A stretch of DNA of 64,000 bases, from contig NZ_FOUO01000001.1 of NCBI RefSeq assembly GCF_900114895.1, positions 124,001 through 188,000 on the forward strand, given 5' to 3'. Origin of the DNA: Ectothiorhodospira mobilis (GTDB lineage Bacteria > Pseudomonadota > Gammaproteobacteria > Ectothiorhodospirales > Ectothiorhodospiraceae). Below the pieces are notes generated by a model. The model was not told the origin of the DNA. It ran no database searches and saw only the letters and a list, made by a program, of their open reading frames with translations. The position numbers were made by a program, and so were the translations under genes. Of this stretch, positions 40,527 through 49,232 are shown one piece after another. Each line of letters opens with the position of its first letter. Within the stretch, counting starts at the first letter, position 1.

Positions 40527-41516
40527 ATGAGCAACCACCACGACACGGGCTACAAGGAACTGTTCAGCTACCCGGAACTGGTGCGCCAGCTCATCGAGGG
40601 TTTTGCGCCACCGGAAGTGGCGGCGATGATGGACTTTTCTACCCTCACGGACCACAGCGGAAGCTACATCACCCCGCTGTTTGGCGAGAAGTTCGAGGAC
40701 AAGGTCTGGTCGGTGGAGGTGACCTGGGACGGCACCAGGCAGCGGGTGTTCGTGTATCTGCTGCTGGAGTTTCAGTCCACGGTGGACCACCGCCTGCCGA
40801 TCCGGATGCTGCACTATGTGGCCTGCTTCTACGATCATCTGATCAAGACCCACGTCACAACAGCCCGCAAGGGCATGCCGCCGATCTTCCCGGTGGTGTT
40901 GTACAACGGCTCGAAGCGGTGGACGGCGCGGGAGGACATCTATCGAATGATCCGACCGGAGCCGCCGGGGTTCGTGGGGGTGTATCAGCCCCACCTGCGC
41001 TACTATCTGGTGAACGAGTCAGCCTTCAGCGAAGAAGAGCTGGCAGAGCGGGATACGCCGCTGAGTGGGATTTTCGAGGTGGAGAAGGCGTCAAAGGATG
41101 TGGATGCCTTGCAGGAGGCCGTGCAGCGCCTGGCGGCACGCATCCGGGCACATCCAGAGAAATCGCGCCTGGACGAGGTGATCACCCGCTGGCTCAAGCG
41201 TCACCTCACGCGGTTGGGCGCCGAGACAGAGAAGGCGCTGGAACAGGTCAACAGTTTGGTGGAGGACAATGCGATGCTGGCGGAAAATCTTCAGACTTGG
41301 GCGGAAAAGGAGCGCCAGAAGGGCGAGGCGGCCGGCTTGCAGAAGGGGCGGCAGGAAGGACGACAGGAAGGCGAACAGATTGGCTTGCATAAAGGCCAGC
41401 GCTTGGCGGCCATCAACCTGCTCAAGCTAGGACTGCTCGACGACCAGCAGATTGCCCAGAGCACGGGCCTGAGCCTGGACGAGGTGAAGGCCCTGCGATC
41501 GGATCAGCCTCACTGA
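40527..41516 (+). CDS. Rpn-family recombination-promoting nuclease
   Basis: PD-(D/E)XK nuclease of the Rpn (Transposase_31) family, 329 residues. E. coli relatives RpnA-E promote RecA-independent recombination and can act in phage defence. The N-terminus has the family opening DTGYKELFSYPELVRQLI, the core VYLLLEFQSTVDHRLPIRML (with the E-x-Q active site) and FPVVLYNGSKRW. A charged coiled region (about 270-300, EKERQKGEAAGLQKGRQEG) and a C-terminal helix-turn-helix-like end follow. It is divergent from the RAYT gene. The two occupy the space between the prsR repeats. Confidence 0.9.
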   Translation: MSNHHDTGYKELFSYPELVRQLIEGFAPPEVAAMMDFSTLTDHSGSYITPLFGEKFEDKVWSVEVTWDGTRQRVFVYLLLEFQSTVDHRLPIRMLHYVACFYDHLIKTHVTTARKGMPPIFPVVLYNGSKRWTAREDIYRMIRPEPPGFVGVYQPHLRYYLVNESAFSEEELAERDTPLSGIFEVEKASKDVDALQEAVQRLAARIRAHPEKSRLDEVITRWLKRHLTRLGAETEKALEQVNSLVEDNAMLAENLQTWAEKERQKGEAAGLQKGRQEGRQEGEQIGLHKGQRLAAINLLKLGLLDDQQIAQSTGLSLDEVKALRSDQPH

Positions 41517-41568
41517 GGGATGGAGTAAGTCAAGGGTAAGTGACGGATCACGGGCCGTTGAGCGAGGC

Positions 41569-43011
41569 TTACGCAGAGGATGCGCCCCGACTCCTGTCCA
41601 GATCATGCTTCTTCATCAGGTCGTACAGCGTCGGGCGGCTCACCCCCAGCAGTTCCGCCGCGCGGGAGATGTTGCCGTCCACCATCTGCAGGGCGTGACG
41701 CACGGCGCGGCCCTCGGCCTCGTCCCGCACGCGGCGCAGGTTCAGCATCAGGGGCTGGTCGGCGTCCGGGGACAGTTCCAGATCCTCGGCGGTGACCTGG
41801 CTGGCGTCGGCCATGATGACGGCGCGCTTGACGCGGTTTTCCAGCTCACGCACGTTGCCGGGCCAGTCGTGGCGCTCGATGGCCTGGATCGCGTCCTGGG
41901 AGAAGCCCCGGACCGAACGGCCCTGGTCCCGGGCATAGCGCTGCAGCAGGGCCCGGGCCAGGAGATGGGCGTCGCCGCTACGCTCCTTCAGAGGCGGGAT
42001 GTGGATGGTGATCTCGCTGATGCGGTAGAACAGGTCCTCGCGGAAGCGCCCATCGGCGATGAGGGCGGAGAGGTCCTGGTGGGTGGCGCAGACCACGCGC
42101 ACGTCCACGGGGATGCCCTCGCGCCCCCCCAGGCGCTCGATGACCCGCTCCTGCAGAAAACGCAGCAGCTTGGCCTGCAGGGCCTGGGGCAGGTCCCCCA
42201 CCTCGTCCAGGAACAGGGTGCCGCCGTCGGCGTATTCGATCTTGCCTTTGGTCTGCCGGTTGGCGCCGGTGAAGGCCCCCTTCTCGTAGCCGAAGAGCTC
42301 GCTCTCCAGGAGGTTTTCCGGGATGGCGGCGCAGTTGATGGCAACGAAGGGCCCCTTGGCCCGCGGGCTCAGGCCGTGCAGGGCGCGGGCGATCACCTCC
42401 TTGCCGGTGCCGCTGTCCCCCAGCAGCAGGGTGGTGGCGTTGGTGGGGGCCACCTTCTCCACGGTGCGGCAGACCTTGAGCATCTCCGGGCTTCCAGCCA
42501 CCAGGCCGGGGAGCGGCTCCGGGGTATCCCGGCGGGCCAGGCGGCGGTTCTCCGCCTCCAGCTCAAAGAGCCGGTGGGCCCGCTGCACGATGAGGTTGAG
42601 CAGATCGGCATCCACGGGCTTCTGGTAGAAGTCATAGGCCCCCAGGGCCACGGCCTGCACGGCATTGTCCCGGTCATTATTACCGGTGACGACGATGACC
42701 TTGGTCTCGGGGGCCAGGGCCAGCATCTCCTCCAGGGCCGCCAGCCCCTCGCTGGCCCCCCCCGGATCCGGCGGCAGCCCCAGGTCCAGGGTGACCACCT
42801 GCGGCTCGCCGCGGCGCAACTGGGCGATGGCCTCCTCACGGTCCTTCGCGGTGAGCACCTCGAAGTCCTCGAAGCACCACCGCAGCTGGCTGAGCAGGCC
42901 GGGGTCGTCCTCCACGATCAACAGGGCGGGTTTTTGCTGTGTGCCTCCGGTCAAGGTCTGGGTGCCTCTGGCTGGTGGTTCGATTGGAGGGCGGCAGAGA
43001 TGCCCACTCAA
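41569..43011 (-). CDS. prsR: PEP-CTERM response regulator PrsR (sigma-54 activator)
   Basis: NtrC-type regulator of 480 residues paired with PrsK. The receiver domain (ALLIVEDDPGLLSQLRWCFEDFE; phospho-Asp in VVTLDLGLPP) is followed by an AAA+ domain with [14 protein letters not shown] and a GGTLFLDEV Walker B, and a Fis-like helix-turn-helix. No ATG or GTG lies in frame before the receiver; only TTG codons at 43011 and 42954 could start it. The first overlaps the stop of the antitoxin gene (TTGA), so translation may be coupled to it. The last third is duplicated at 38.4-39.2 kb. Confidence 0.93.
   Translation of the reverse strand: MSGHLCRPPIEPPARGTQTLTGGTQQKPALLIVEDDPGLLSQLRWCFEDFEVLTAKDREEAIAQLRRGEPQVVTLDLGLPPDPGGASEGLAALEEMLALAPETKVIVVTGNNDRDNAVQAVALGAYDFYQKPVDADLLNLIVQRAHRLFELEAENRRLARRDTPEPLPGLVAGSPEMLKVCRTVEKVAPTNATTLLLGDSGTGKEVIARALHGLSPRAKGPFVAINCAAIPENLLESELFGYEKGAFTGANRQTKGKIEYADGGTLFLDEVGDLPQALQAKLLRFLQERVIERLGGREGIPVDVRVVCATHQDLSALIADGRFREDLFYRISEITIHIPPLKERSGDAHLLARALLQRYARDQGRSVRGFSQDAIQAIERHDWPGNVRELENRVKRAVIMADASQVTAEDLELSPDADQPLMLNLRRVRDEAEGRAVRHALQMVDGNISRAAELLGVSRPTLYDLMKKHDLDRSRGASSA
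41604..42426 (-). repeat. 823-bp direct repeat, right copy (within prsR)
   Basis: Partner of 38401-39223. It covers the AAA+ domain from Walker A onward and the DNA-binding domain of the intact gene. Recombination between copies would remove about 3.2 kb including RAYT and Rpn and restore a single prsR end. Confidence 0.93.
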
Positions 43012-43235
43012 CCCTGGCGTGCTTTCTCATCCGCCCCTTCGGAATGTTGACGGATGATCTTGCCGAGCGCCCTCAGGGCTTCATTGACTTCCTGCGAATT
43101 ACTGAACAGGGCGGCCACATCATCATCGAGTCTGACGATATTGGTTGCCTCCCGATAGCGGGCCGCATATTTTCCACGCATCCCATGGGAGAAATCGTAC
43201 TCCGCAAGCATGGGCTCGTCTTTCTCATCCATCAC
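43008..43235 (-). CDS. Antitoxin of a BrnT-type toxin-antitoxin pair
   Basis: Acidic protein of 75 residues with the pattern (M)DEKDEPMLAEYDFSHGMRGKY, often found immediately after BrnT toxins. The C-terminal part (LDDDVAALFSNSQEVNEALRALGKI) looks like a short helical dimerisation or DNA-binding unit. It overlaps the toxin end by 11 bp and its own stop overlaps the first possible prsR start. It lacks the classic BrnA ribbon-helix-helix, so the family name is left open. Confidence 0.8.
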   Translation of the reverse strand: MMDEKDEPMLAEYDFSHGMRGKYAARYREATNIVRLDDDVAALFSNSQEVNEALRALGKIIRQHSEGADEKARQG

Positions 43236-43509
43236 TTTCGTACCTCTTTCTTTCTTGTTTCGTCGCCAGCCGAGCAGATATCAATCGAATTGCATCCTTC
43301 TGATCTTTATGGAAAACAACGAGCAACCTTCGTTTCTCTGATAGACCAACCGTCACGAAACGAGACTCCGTTACCGCATGCAACGGATCATCAATCGTGA
43401 TGGATAAAAAGTCCGCAAAAACGGTACTTGCTTCTTCGAAGCTTACACCATGCTTCTTTTGATTTAATATCGCCTTACTTTCACTCCAATCAAACTTCAA
43501 GCCCGCCAC
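43225..43509 (-). CDS. brnT: BrnT-family toxin
   Basis: Small RNase-like toxin of 94 residues with the BrnT pattern: FDWSESKAILNQKKHGVSFEEASTVFAD at the start, then DDPLHAVTESRFVTVGLSEKRRLLVVFH and ISARLATKQERKRYE. No ATG is in frame at the expected place. GTG at 43509 (one base after the prsK stop) or TTG at 43500 must be used. It lies tightly between prsK and the antitoxin, and its lower GC content suggests recent arrival. Confidence 0.88.
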   Translation of the reverse strand: MAGLKFDWSESKAILNQKKHGVSFEEASTVFADFLSITIDDPLHAVTESRFVTVGLSEKRRLLVVFHKDQKDAIRLISARLATKQERKRYESDG

Positions 43510-43510
43510 C

Positions 43511-45691
43511 CTAATCCCGCATCCCTGGTGAGCGAAAAGCTTCTTGGTCCCGCGCCAGGGGGATACTGATGCGGAACCGGGAGCCCTGGCCGGGTTCGCT
43601 CCAGACCTCCAGATCCCCTCCCAGGGCGCGGATGAACTCACGGCTCTCGAAGGCGCCGATGCCCATGCCAGTGAGCCCCTTGGTGGTGTCGAAGGGGCGG
43701 AACAGGCGTTCGCGGATGAATTCCGGGGTCATGCCGGTGCCGGTGTCCGTGATCTCGAGATGGGCGTTGCGGCTGTCCCGCCACAGGGAGAGATCCACCC
43801 GGCCATCCCCGGGGGTGGCCTCCTGGGCGTTTTGCAGCAGATGACCGAGCACGGCCCGAAGCCGCTCGGGGTCGGCCAGTACCGGGCATTCATCCCCATT
43901 GTGCGCCAGTTGCGGCCGGGGTGCACGCCCCTGGGCCGCCGCCACGGCCTGCTGCGCCAGGCCCGCCAAGTCCACCGGGGTGGCCTCGCGGCCGGGATCC
44001 CCGCTGCGCAGCTGCAGCATGAGCCGGTTCATGCGTTCCACGGCGTTCTCCACGGTGCCGATGGCATCCTTGAGGAAGGCCGGATTGTCGCCGTGCTTGC
44101 GGGCATTGCTCACCACCAGGGAGAGCTGGGCGATGATGTTCTTCAGGTCGTGCACCACATAGGCCGAGAGGCGGTTGAAGGCCTCGAACTGACGGGCCTC
44201 GGACAGCGCCTGCAGGGCCTCCATCTGGGCCAGATGGCTCGCCGCTTGCTTGCCGGCGGTCTTGAGCAGATCCCGGTCCTCCCAGTTGATGGCCTTCAGG
44301 GCCCGAGAAGGGGCCAGGAGCACGAAGCCCAAAAGGTCGTCCTCCTGCCGCAGGGGTACCAGCAGCCAGGCGCGTGCATCCTCGGCCAGCCACCCGGGCA
44401 ACTCCAGATCGGGATACGCCTCCGGGTGGGTACGCACCTCGTGCAGGTCCAGCACCCAGCCGGTCTGCCCCAGATAGGTCCCGAGGGCGCCATCCCGCGC
44501 CTCCCCCGCCGCCGTGGGCTGGACCATATTCCACTGCGCCACCTGCCGGAAATGCCTTCCGCCGTCGCGCATCCACAACTGCCCCCCCGGGCTCTCCACG
44601 ATATCCGCCAGGGCCCGCACCACCCGGTCGGGCAGGCCCTCACGGGAACGGCTGTCCGAGAGGGTATGGATCAACCGCAACCATTCCTCCCGGTAGTCAT
44701 ATTTGTAGTTGAAGAAATGCTTGCTGACGAACACCCGGAAGCGGGAGCGCAGGTGGCCGGAGGCCCAGAAGACCAACACCCCCAGCAGGGCGGCGAAGAG
44801 GAAGACCGCCTGCAGGACGGTGCCCCACTCGCCGCCGAAGGTGCGCAGGTAGTATCCGGCGGCGGCCATGAGCAGCAGGTAGCCCCCCGCCCCCAGCAGG
44901 GTGGCGGTATGGAAGACCATGCCGCGGGAGACGTAGACGTCCAGGGACCACTGGGGGTTACGGGCCGCGGAGACGGCGATCAGGGGCACTACCAGGGCGC
45001 TGACAAAGCCCCGGGCCGCCCACAGCCCCCCGGAGACCTGGTGGAACAACAGGCCCTCGGCATACAGGTAGAAATCGAAGCCGTAGATCCCCAGCAGGGC
45101 GAGGCAGAGGTATTGGATGGCCCAACGGGCCTCGGTGGTGCTATTGCGGAAGATCTGCTCCACCAGCAGCAGGACCGCCAGGGCCACCAGGAGCTTGCCC
45201 GCCAGCAGGACATCGCCGCGAAACCCCACCGCAGGCAGCCAGGGCAATAGGAACGCATAGCAGGCCAGCAGGGCCACCAACCCCAGGGCACCGAGCCCCA
45301 GGGCCCGCAGCGGGGGGCTCAGGCCCGCCGCACCCCCCGGCAGGGCGGAAACGGCCCCGGATCCTTCCGTTTCGTTGGGGCCGCCCCGGGGCGGCCCTGG
45401 CCGGGACGGCACCTCCGCCCCGGCCGGGCTGCGGGCCTGGCGAATCAGCCCCCAGAGGAAGGCGATCCAGGCCGCATCCCGCAGCAGTTCGGCCAAAAAG
45501 ATCACCGGGATACCCACGGCCTGCGGATAGCCCGCCCGCAGGCCCAGCACCACCGCCCAGGTCAGACCGGCGAAGGCGGCCAGGATGAGCAGCGCACCCT
45601 GGAGGCGCCGCTTCCAGCCAATGGCGAGGACGGCCACCAGGAGCAGGTTCGCGGCCGCCGCGACACCGAAACCCGTGACCCCCACGTCCAT
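43511..45691 (-). CDS. prsK: PEP-CTERM system sensor histidine kinase PrsK
   Basis: Membrane sensor kinase of 726 residues. About ten hydrophobic helices fill residues 1-300. A GAF-like domain (about 340-490, RVVRALADIVESPGGQLW...LLVPLRQEDDLLGF) leads to the HisKA region with YVVHDLKNIIAQLSLV, the phosphorylated histidine, and an HATPase domain with LLQNAQEATPGDG, TDTGTGM and GMGIGAFESREF. This layout defines PrsK. It lies 12 bp after the sugar-transferase gene. Its partner PrsR is now separated from it by the toxin-antitoxin pair. The signal sensed is unknown. Confidence 0.94.
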   Translation of the reverse strand: MDVGVTGFGVAAAANLLLVAVLAIGWKRRLQGALLILAAFAGLTWAVVLGLRAGYPQAVGIPVIFLAELLRDAAWIAFLWGLIRQARSPAGAEVPSRPGPPRGGPNETEGSGAVSALPGGAAGLSPPLRALGLGALGLVALLACYAFLLPWLPAVGFRGDVLLAGKLLVALAVLLLVEQIFRNSTTEARWAIQYLCLALLGIYGFDFYLYAEGLLFHQVSGGLWAARGFVSALVVPLIAVSAARNPQWSLDVYVSRGMVFHTATLLGAGGYLLLMAAAGYYLRTFGGEWGTVLQAVFLFAALLGVLVFWASGHLRSRFRVFVSKHFFNYKYDYREEWLRLIHTLSDSRSREGLPDRVVRALADIVESPGGQLWMRDGGRHFRQVAQWNMVQPTAAGEARDGALGTYLGQTGWVLDLHEVRTHPEAYPDLELPGWLAEDARAWLLVPLRQEDDLLGFVLLAPSRALKAINWEDRDLLKTAGKQAASHLAQMEALQALSEARQFEAFNRLSAYVVHDLKNIIAQLSLVVSNARKHGDNPAFLKDAIGTVENAVERMNRLMLQLRSGDPGREATPVDLAGLAQQAVAAAQGRAPRPQLAHNGDECPVLADPERLRAVLGHLLQNAQEATPGDGRVDLSLWRDSRNAHLEITDTGTGMTPEFIRERLFRPFDTTKGLTGMGIGAFESREFIRALGGDLEVWSEPGQGSRFRISIPLARDQEAFRSPGMRD

Positions 45692-45703
45692 GGCGGGAGG
45701 GCC

Positions 45704-47248
45704 TTAGCGGGAGCCGCGGCCCCAGAGCACCACTTCCACCGTCTGCAGGATGGTGAGCAGGTCCAGGGCCATGCTCTGATTCTTGACGTAGTAGAGGTCG
45801 TACTTGAGCTTCTCGAAGGCGTCTTCCTCGGAGGCGCCGTAGGGATAGTGGATCTGCGCCCATCCCGTCAGGCCCGGCTTCACCCAATGGCGGTGCCGGT
45901 AGTAGGGCAGCTTCACGGCCAGGGATTCCACGAACTCCGGGCGCTCCGGACGTGGACCGACGAAGCTCATATCCCCGCGCAGCACATTGAACAGCTGCGG
46001 CAGCTCGTCCAGACGGGTCTTGCGCATGAAGGCCCCGAAGCGGGTCACCCGCGGATCCCCCTTCTGCGCCCACCGCGCCACCCCATCCCGCTCGGCATCC
46101 ATGACCATGCTGCGGAACTTGAACAGGGTGAATGGATTACCATGCTGTCCCGTGCGCACCTGACGGAAGATCACCGAGCCCCGCCCCCGGTCCTCCAGGG
46201 CGATCCCCAGGGCGCAGACCAGCATCAGCGGCCAGGTCAAACCCAAAAGCACCAGGGACGTGACCACGTCCAGTACCCGCTTGGCGTGATCCCGATAGAC
46301 GCTGTGGCGGAATCCCCTTCCGAAGACGAAGCTGGAGGGCCGCAGGACATCCAGCCGCAGCAGCCCCGCCTCGCGTTCGAAGAAGTCGGCCACATCCAGG
46401 ACATTGAGCCCGTGCATCTTGCAATGCATGAGCTCGTCCGCGGGGAAACCGCCCCGGGGATCGTCATAGGCCACCACCACGTCGTCGATATGGTGCCGGC
46501 GCACGAAGTCGGGCAGCGGTTCGTCGAGACGCACAACGGATTCCCCGGAGACCCGGGTGCGCCCCTCCCCCCCCGGCACGAACCCCACCACGGTGAAACC
46601 CACCCGGTCCGCCCTGCGGCGCAGGCGCTGGAACATGCTGGCGCCCTCCCCCGCCCCCAGCACCAGGACACGGCGTTTGAAGGCATTATGATCCACCAGA
46701 TGATGGATACCGAAGCGCACGGCCAGCAGGCCCGGCAGGGCCAGCCCGGTGGCCGCCAGCAGGCCCTGCCAAGGCATCGACAGCCCCGGGAAGGGCAGGA
46801 ACAGGACTGCCATCAGGGCCGTCCCCAGGGCCAGGGCCCCGGTGACCCGGGAGGCCACTGCGGCCACCCCCCCGCGGAATCCCCGCCGGTAGAGGCCCAT
46901 GCAGAGCATGCCCACCATGTGCAGGGCCATGAACAGGGCGATCTGGATGGAATCGACTGCGATATCCGGCCCAGGGGAGGAGAAAAGAGGCAGGACGTAA
47001 CCGGACAGGAGGATGGCAAAGGCGAGGACCAGGGCCTCGGTGCAGAACAGCAGCAGGAAGGGGGAGGACAACTCCCGGCCGAGGATGCGCAGGTGAAAGT
47101 GGCGGATCCGAAGGGGCCTTCGTAGCCTGGCCGGATCCCGGGACCTTGTCCCGGGCACCCCCGCGTCGATGGATCTCAGTCCCGGCCCTCCGGCCACTTC
47201 GGGTGTACCCGCCATGGTCACCACACGGTCTTCCGCTGGATCGCCCAT
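45704..47248 (-). CDS. Polyprenyl glycosylphosphotransferase of the PEP-CTERM/EPS locus
   Basis: Initiating sugar transferase for exopolysaccharide, 514 residues. Four to five N-terminal membrane helices (about 60-180) precede a Rossmann-like domain ([20 protein letters not shown]). A final helix and the catalytic domain follow, with [42 protein letters not shown], and the end motif [13 protein letters not shown]...[15 protein letters not shown]. It matches the EPS sugar-transferase type found with exosortase systems. It leads the operon with prsK, and a perfect CRP-like site lies about 100 bp upstream. Confidence 0.92.
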   Translation of the reverse strand: MGDPAEDRVVTMAGTPEVAGGPGLRSIDAGVPGTRSRDPARLRRPLRIRHFHLRILGRELSSPFLLLFCTEALVLAFAILLSGYVLPLFSSPGPDIAVDSIQIALFMALHMVGMLCMGLYRRGFRGGVAAVASRVTGALALGTALMAVLFLPFPGLSMPWQGLLAATGLALPGLLAVRFGIHHLVDHNAFKRRVLVLGAGEGASMFQRLRRRADRVGFTVVGFVPGGEGRTRVSGESVVRLDEPLPDFVRRHHIDDVVVAYDDPRGGFPADELMHCKMHGLNVLDVADFFEREAGLLRLDVLRPSSFVFGRGFRHSVYRDHAKRVLDVVTSLVLLGLTWPLMLVCALGIALEDRGRGSVIFRQVRTGQHGNPFTLFKFRSMVMDAERDGVARWAQKGDPRVTRFGAFMRKTRLDELPQLFNVLRGDMSFVGPRPERPEFVESLAVKLPYYRHRHWVKPGLTGWAQIHYPYGASEEDAFEKLKYDLYYVKNQSMALDLLTILQTVEVVLWGRGSR

Positions 47249-47350
47249 TCCAGACCCCCATTCATCCGGCCCATGACCCTTGTGCCGGCTCCTTCAAGCC
47301 CTCCGAGCTGCCGGATCACCGGCAGGATCGGGCCTCGTTCACGGTAAAGC

Positions 47351-47366
47351 TGTGACTCAGTTCACA
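47351..47366. promoter_or_regulatory. CRP/Vfr-type binding site
   Basis: TGTGA-N6-TCACA is a perfect CRP core, flanked to give CTGTGA/TCACAG. It is centred about 110 bp upstream of the sugar-transferase start codon and would tie exopolysaccharide synthesis to cAMP. Confidence 0.6.
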
Positions 47367-47419
47367 GTGTAGCAGTCTTTTTGAACGAATCCAGTGCAAC
47401 CGTACAGGCGCCGAGGCAT
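47357..47419 (-). CDS. Possible 20-residue leader peptide
   Basis: A tiny frame (MPRRLYGCTGFVQKDCYTVN) begins seven bases after a perfect AGGAGG (47427-47432). Its stop codon lies inside the CRP-like site. It has no recognised relative. The ribosome site is the only support. Confidence 0.3.
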   Translation of the reverse strand: MPRRLYGCTGFVQKDCYTVN

Positions 47420-47568
47420 GGGGATTCCTCCTGGGCAGGACCCGATGCAGCAGCGGCGGATGCCCCCGACCCGATGGGTGCAATGAAGCATGGCCCCAGA
47501 ACCCCGGTTCTGCAAGGACAGCCCTCTCCGTCGTTCCAGACCATCCCCACCATGGCCCGCCATCGGTC

Positions 47569-48312
47569 CTAGGTTGCCGCCTCCTGGCGCAGCCGGTCCA
47601 CCCAGAGGGCACTGGCCCCGGCCACCGCCGCCGGCATCACCAGGAAGTTCGCCAGGGGGATGAGGGTGGCAAGCATCACCCCGGTGCCAAAACCCAGGGA
47701 CAACCACCGCTGCCGCCCCAGGATGCGGCGCTGATGGTCAGGGCGCAGGTCGTGGTTGCCCATGGGGTAGTCGGCGTACTCCAGGGCCAGCATCCAGGCG
47801 GTGAACATCGCCCAGGCCAGGGGGGCGAGCAGGTTCACCCCCGGGATGAGGAAGAGGATCAGGAGAGGCAGAGCCCATCGGATGAAATAACCGAGCTTGC
47901 GCAGCTCGTCCAGCATCGCCCCCGGGGCCCCCTTCACCGCCTGCCAGAGCCCCCCGCCCCCGGGTGGGCCCCGGCCGCTCAGGCGCCGTTCCACCGCCTC
48001 CGCCAGCAGGTCATTGAACGGCGCGGCGATGAGATTGGCGACCACGGAGAAGGTGAAGAAGACCAGCACCGCCACGGCCACAAAGAACAGCAGCCACAGC
48101 ACCCCCGCGAGCCAGGCCAGCCATTGCGGCAGGGCCGGGAGGATGGCATCCACCAGTGCCCCGAACTGATCGGCGGCCAGCCAGAGCAGCCCGGCGAACA
48201 CCAGGGCATTGATCAACAGCGGCAGGGCCACGTAGCGGCGCAGCCCGGGTTCGATGACCAGGCGCAGTCCCCGCAGGAGATAACCGGCGCCGGCAAGGAA
48301 TGGCTTGAGCAT
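47569..48312 (-). CDS. cysZ: CysZ-like sulfate uptake membrane protein
   Basis: EI24/CysZ-family membrane protein of 247 residues, associated with high-affinity sulfate uptake for cysteine synthesis. Hydrophobic segments appear near residues 22-45, 58-90, 135-170 and 205-225. Conserved LIAAPFNDLLAEAVERRL (about 85-102) and EYADYPMGNHD are family hallmarks. The ATG at 48312 matches the family start. It is downstream of tRNA-Thr on the same strand. Confidence 0.88.
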   Translation of the reverse strand: MLKPFLAGAGYLLRGLRLVIEPGLRRYVALPLLINALVFAGLLWLAADQFGALVDAILPALPQWLAWLAGVLWLLFFVAVAVLVFFTFSVVANLIAAPFNDLLAEAVERRLSGRGPPGGGGLWQAVKGAPGAMLDELRKLGYFIRWALPLLILFLIPGVNLLAPLAWAMFTAWMLALEYADYPMGNHDLRPDHQRRILGRQRWLSLGFGTGVMLATLIPLANFLVMPAAVAGASALWVDRLRQEAAT

Positions 48313-48448
48313 GGTCTTGGCCCTCGATGCGTTGCAGCGGCCGCAGGCCGCCGGGGCGGGAGGGTTGGGCGGAGTTCGGCTTATGCTCCAGGGGCACGGG
48401 CGCACGCTTCAGGGCCGCACGGCCCGCGCCCGAACGTGCCCTGTGAAG

Positions 48449-48524
48449 TGGTGCCGGAGATAGGGATCGAACCTACGACCTTGGCATTACAAGTGCCCTG
48501 CTCTACCAGCTGAGCTACTCCGGC
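48449..48524 (-). tRNA. tRNA-Thr (anticodon UGU)
   Basis: A 76-base cloverleaf including encoded CCA. The acceptor GCCGGAG pairs with CTCCGGC. The D arm is GCTC-AGCTGGTA-GAGC, the anticodon loop CTTGTAA gives UGU, and the T loop is GTTCGATC. The pair at positions 27/43 is a mismatch. Confidence 0.95.
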
Positions 48525-48605
48525 GTCGTGGTGGCGTTATGGTAGACGACCCCCCGCAGCGCCGCAATCGCATCCCCCCGCAAGAGGACAGCAACGCAGG
48601 GGGCT

Positions 48606-49232
48606 TCATGAACCCGGGCAGGGGCGGCGTTCCAGACGCATCCCCTCCACCGGCAGTGGCAGGACGCCGGGGTCACCATCGCCGGGGGCGGCCAGCTCCA
48701 GCCAGTATTGCGACCGCTCCTGGAAGCGCACCACCAGGACCGGGTCCAGCCCCAGGGAGCGGATCCGGTCCAGATGCCGGGCGGCCCGCCTCTTGCCCGA
48801 GAACAACCCCAGGGACAGATCCCCCTTCCGGGCTCCGTCCAGGATCACGAAGTAATCCGTGAGCCCGGCCGCCTGCAGGCGCCGGATCAATGGGGCGGTT
48901 CCCGCCTCCCCCATGGGCAGGACCACCCAGTAGGAGGCCGGCACCTGCACGCGCACGCGCCGCAAGGCCCCGGTCATACCGGCGGCGCGAAAGGCCTCCA
49001 GGCGGCGGACCGCCTCCGCCTCCCGCTGGAAGGGGCCCAGGCGATGGCAGACACGCCCGGCACCCGGGGTGGTGGTCGGCGGATCCGCCGTCTGCGCCAG
49101 GCGCAGCAGGGGCACACCGGGACGGGCCGCGGACAGGGGCGACGTCCCGGGGTCGGGCACCGGCGGGGACAGGAGGGTATACCCCAGCCAGGCCAGGTTC
49201 AGCAGCACCAGCAGGGCGAACAGGAGTCGCAT
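48606..49232 (-). CDS. SPOR-like domain membrane protein
   Basis: Protein of 208 residues with an N-terminal membrane anchor (RLLFALLVLLNLAWLGYTLL) and two SPOR-like repeats. The first covers about 65-115 (HRLGPFQREAEAVRRLEAFRAAGM) and the second about 120-185 (YFVILDGARKGDLSLGLFSGKRRAARHLDRI). SPOR domains bind denuded septal peptidoglycan. Its start codon overlaps the coaX stop (TGATG). The birA-coaX-SPOR order recurs in gammaproteobacteria. Confidence 0.8.
   Translation of the reverse strand: MRLLFALLVLLNLAWLGYTLLSPPVPDPGTSPLSAARPGVPLLRLAQTADPPTTTPGAGRVCHRLGPFQREAEAVRRLEAFRAAGMTGALRRVRVQVPASYWVVLPMGEAGTAPLIRRLQAAGLTDYFVILDGARKGDLSLGLFSGKRRAARHLDRIRSLGLDPVLVVRFQERSQYWLELAAPGDGDPGVLPLPVEGMRLERRPCPGS

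Larger units (their letters stand above)
47249..47568. other. 320-bp gap between cysZ and the sugar-transferase gene
   Basis: Holds the CRP-like site (47351-47366) and a 20-codon frame with an ideal ribosome site. No other gene or RNA is recognised. No sigma-54 promoter was found on either strand. Confidence 0.6.
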
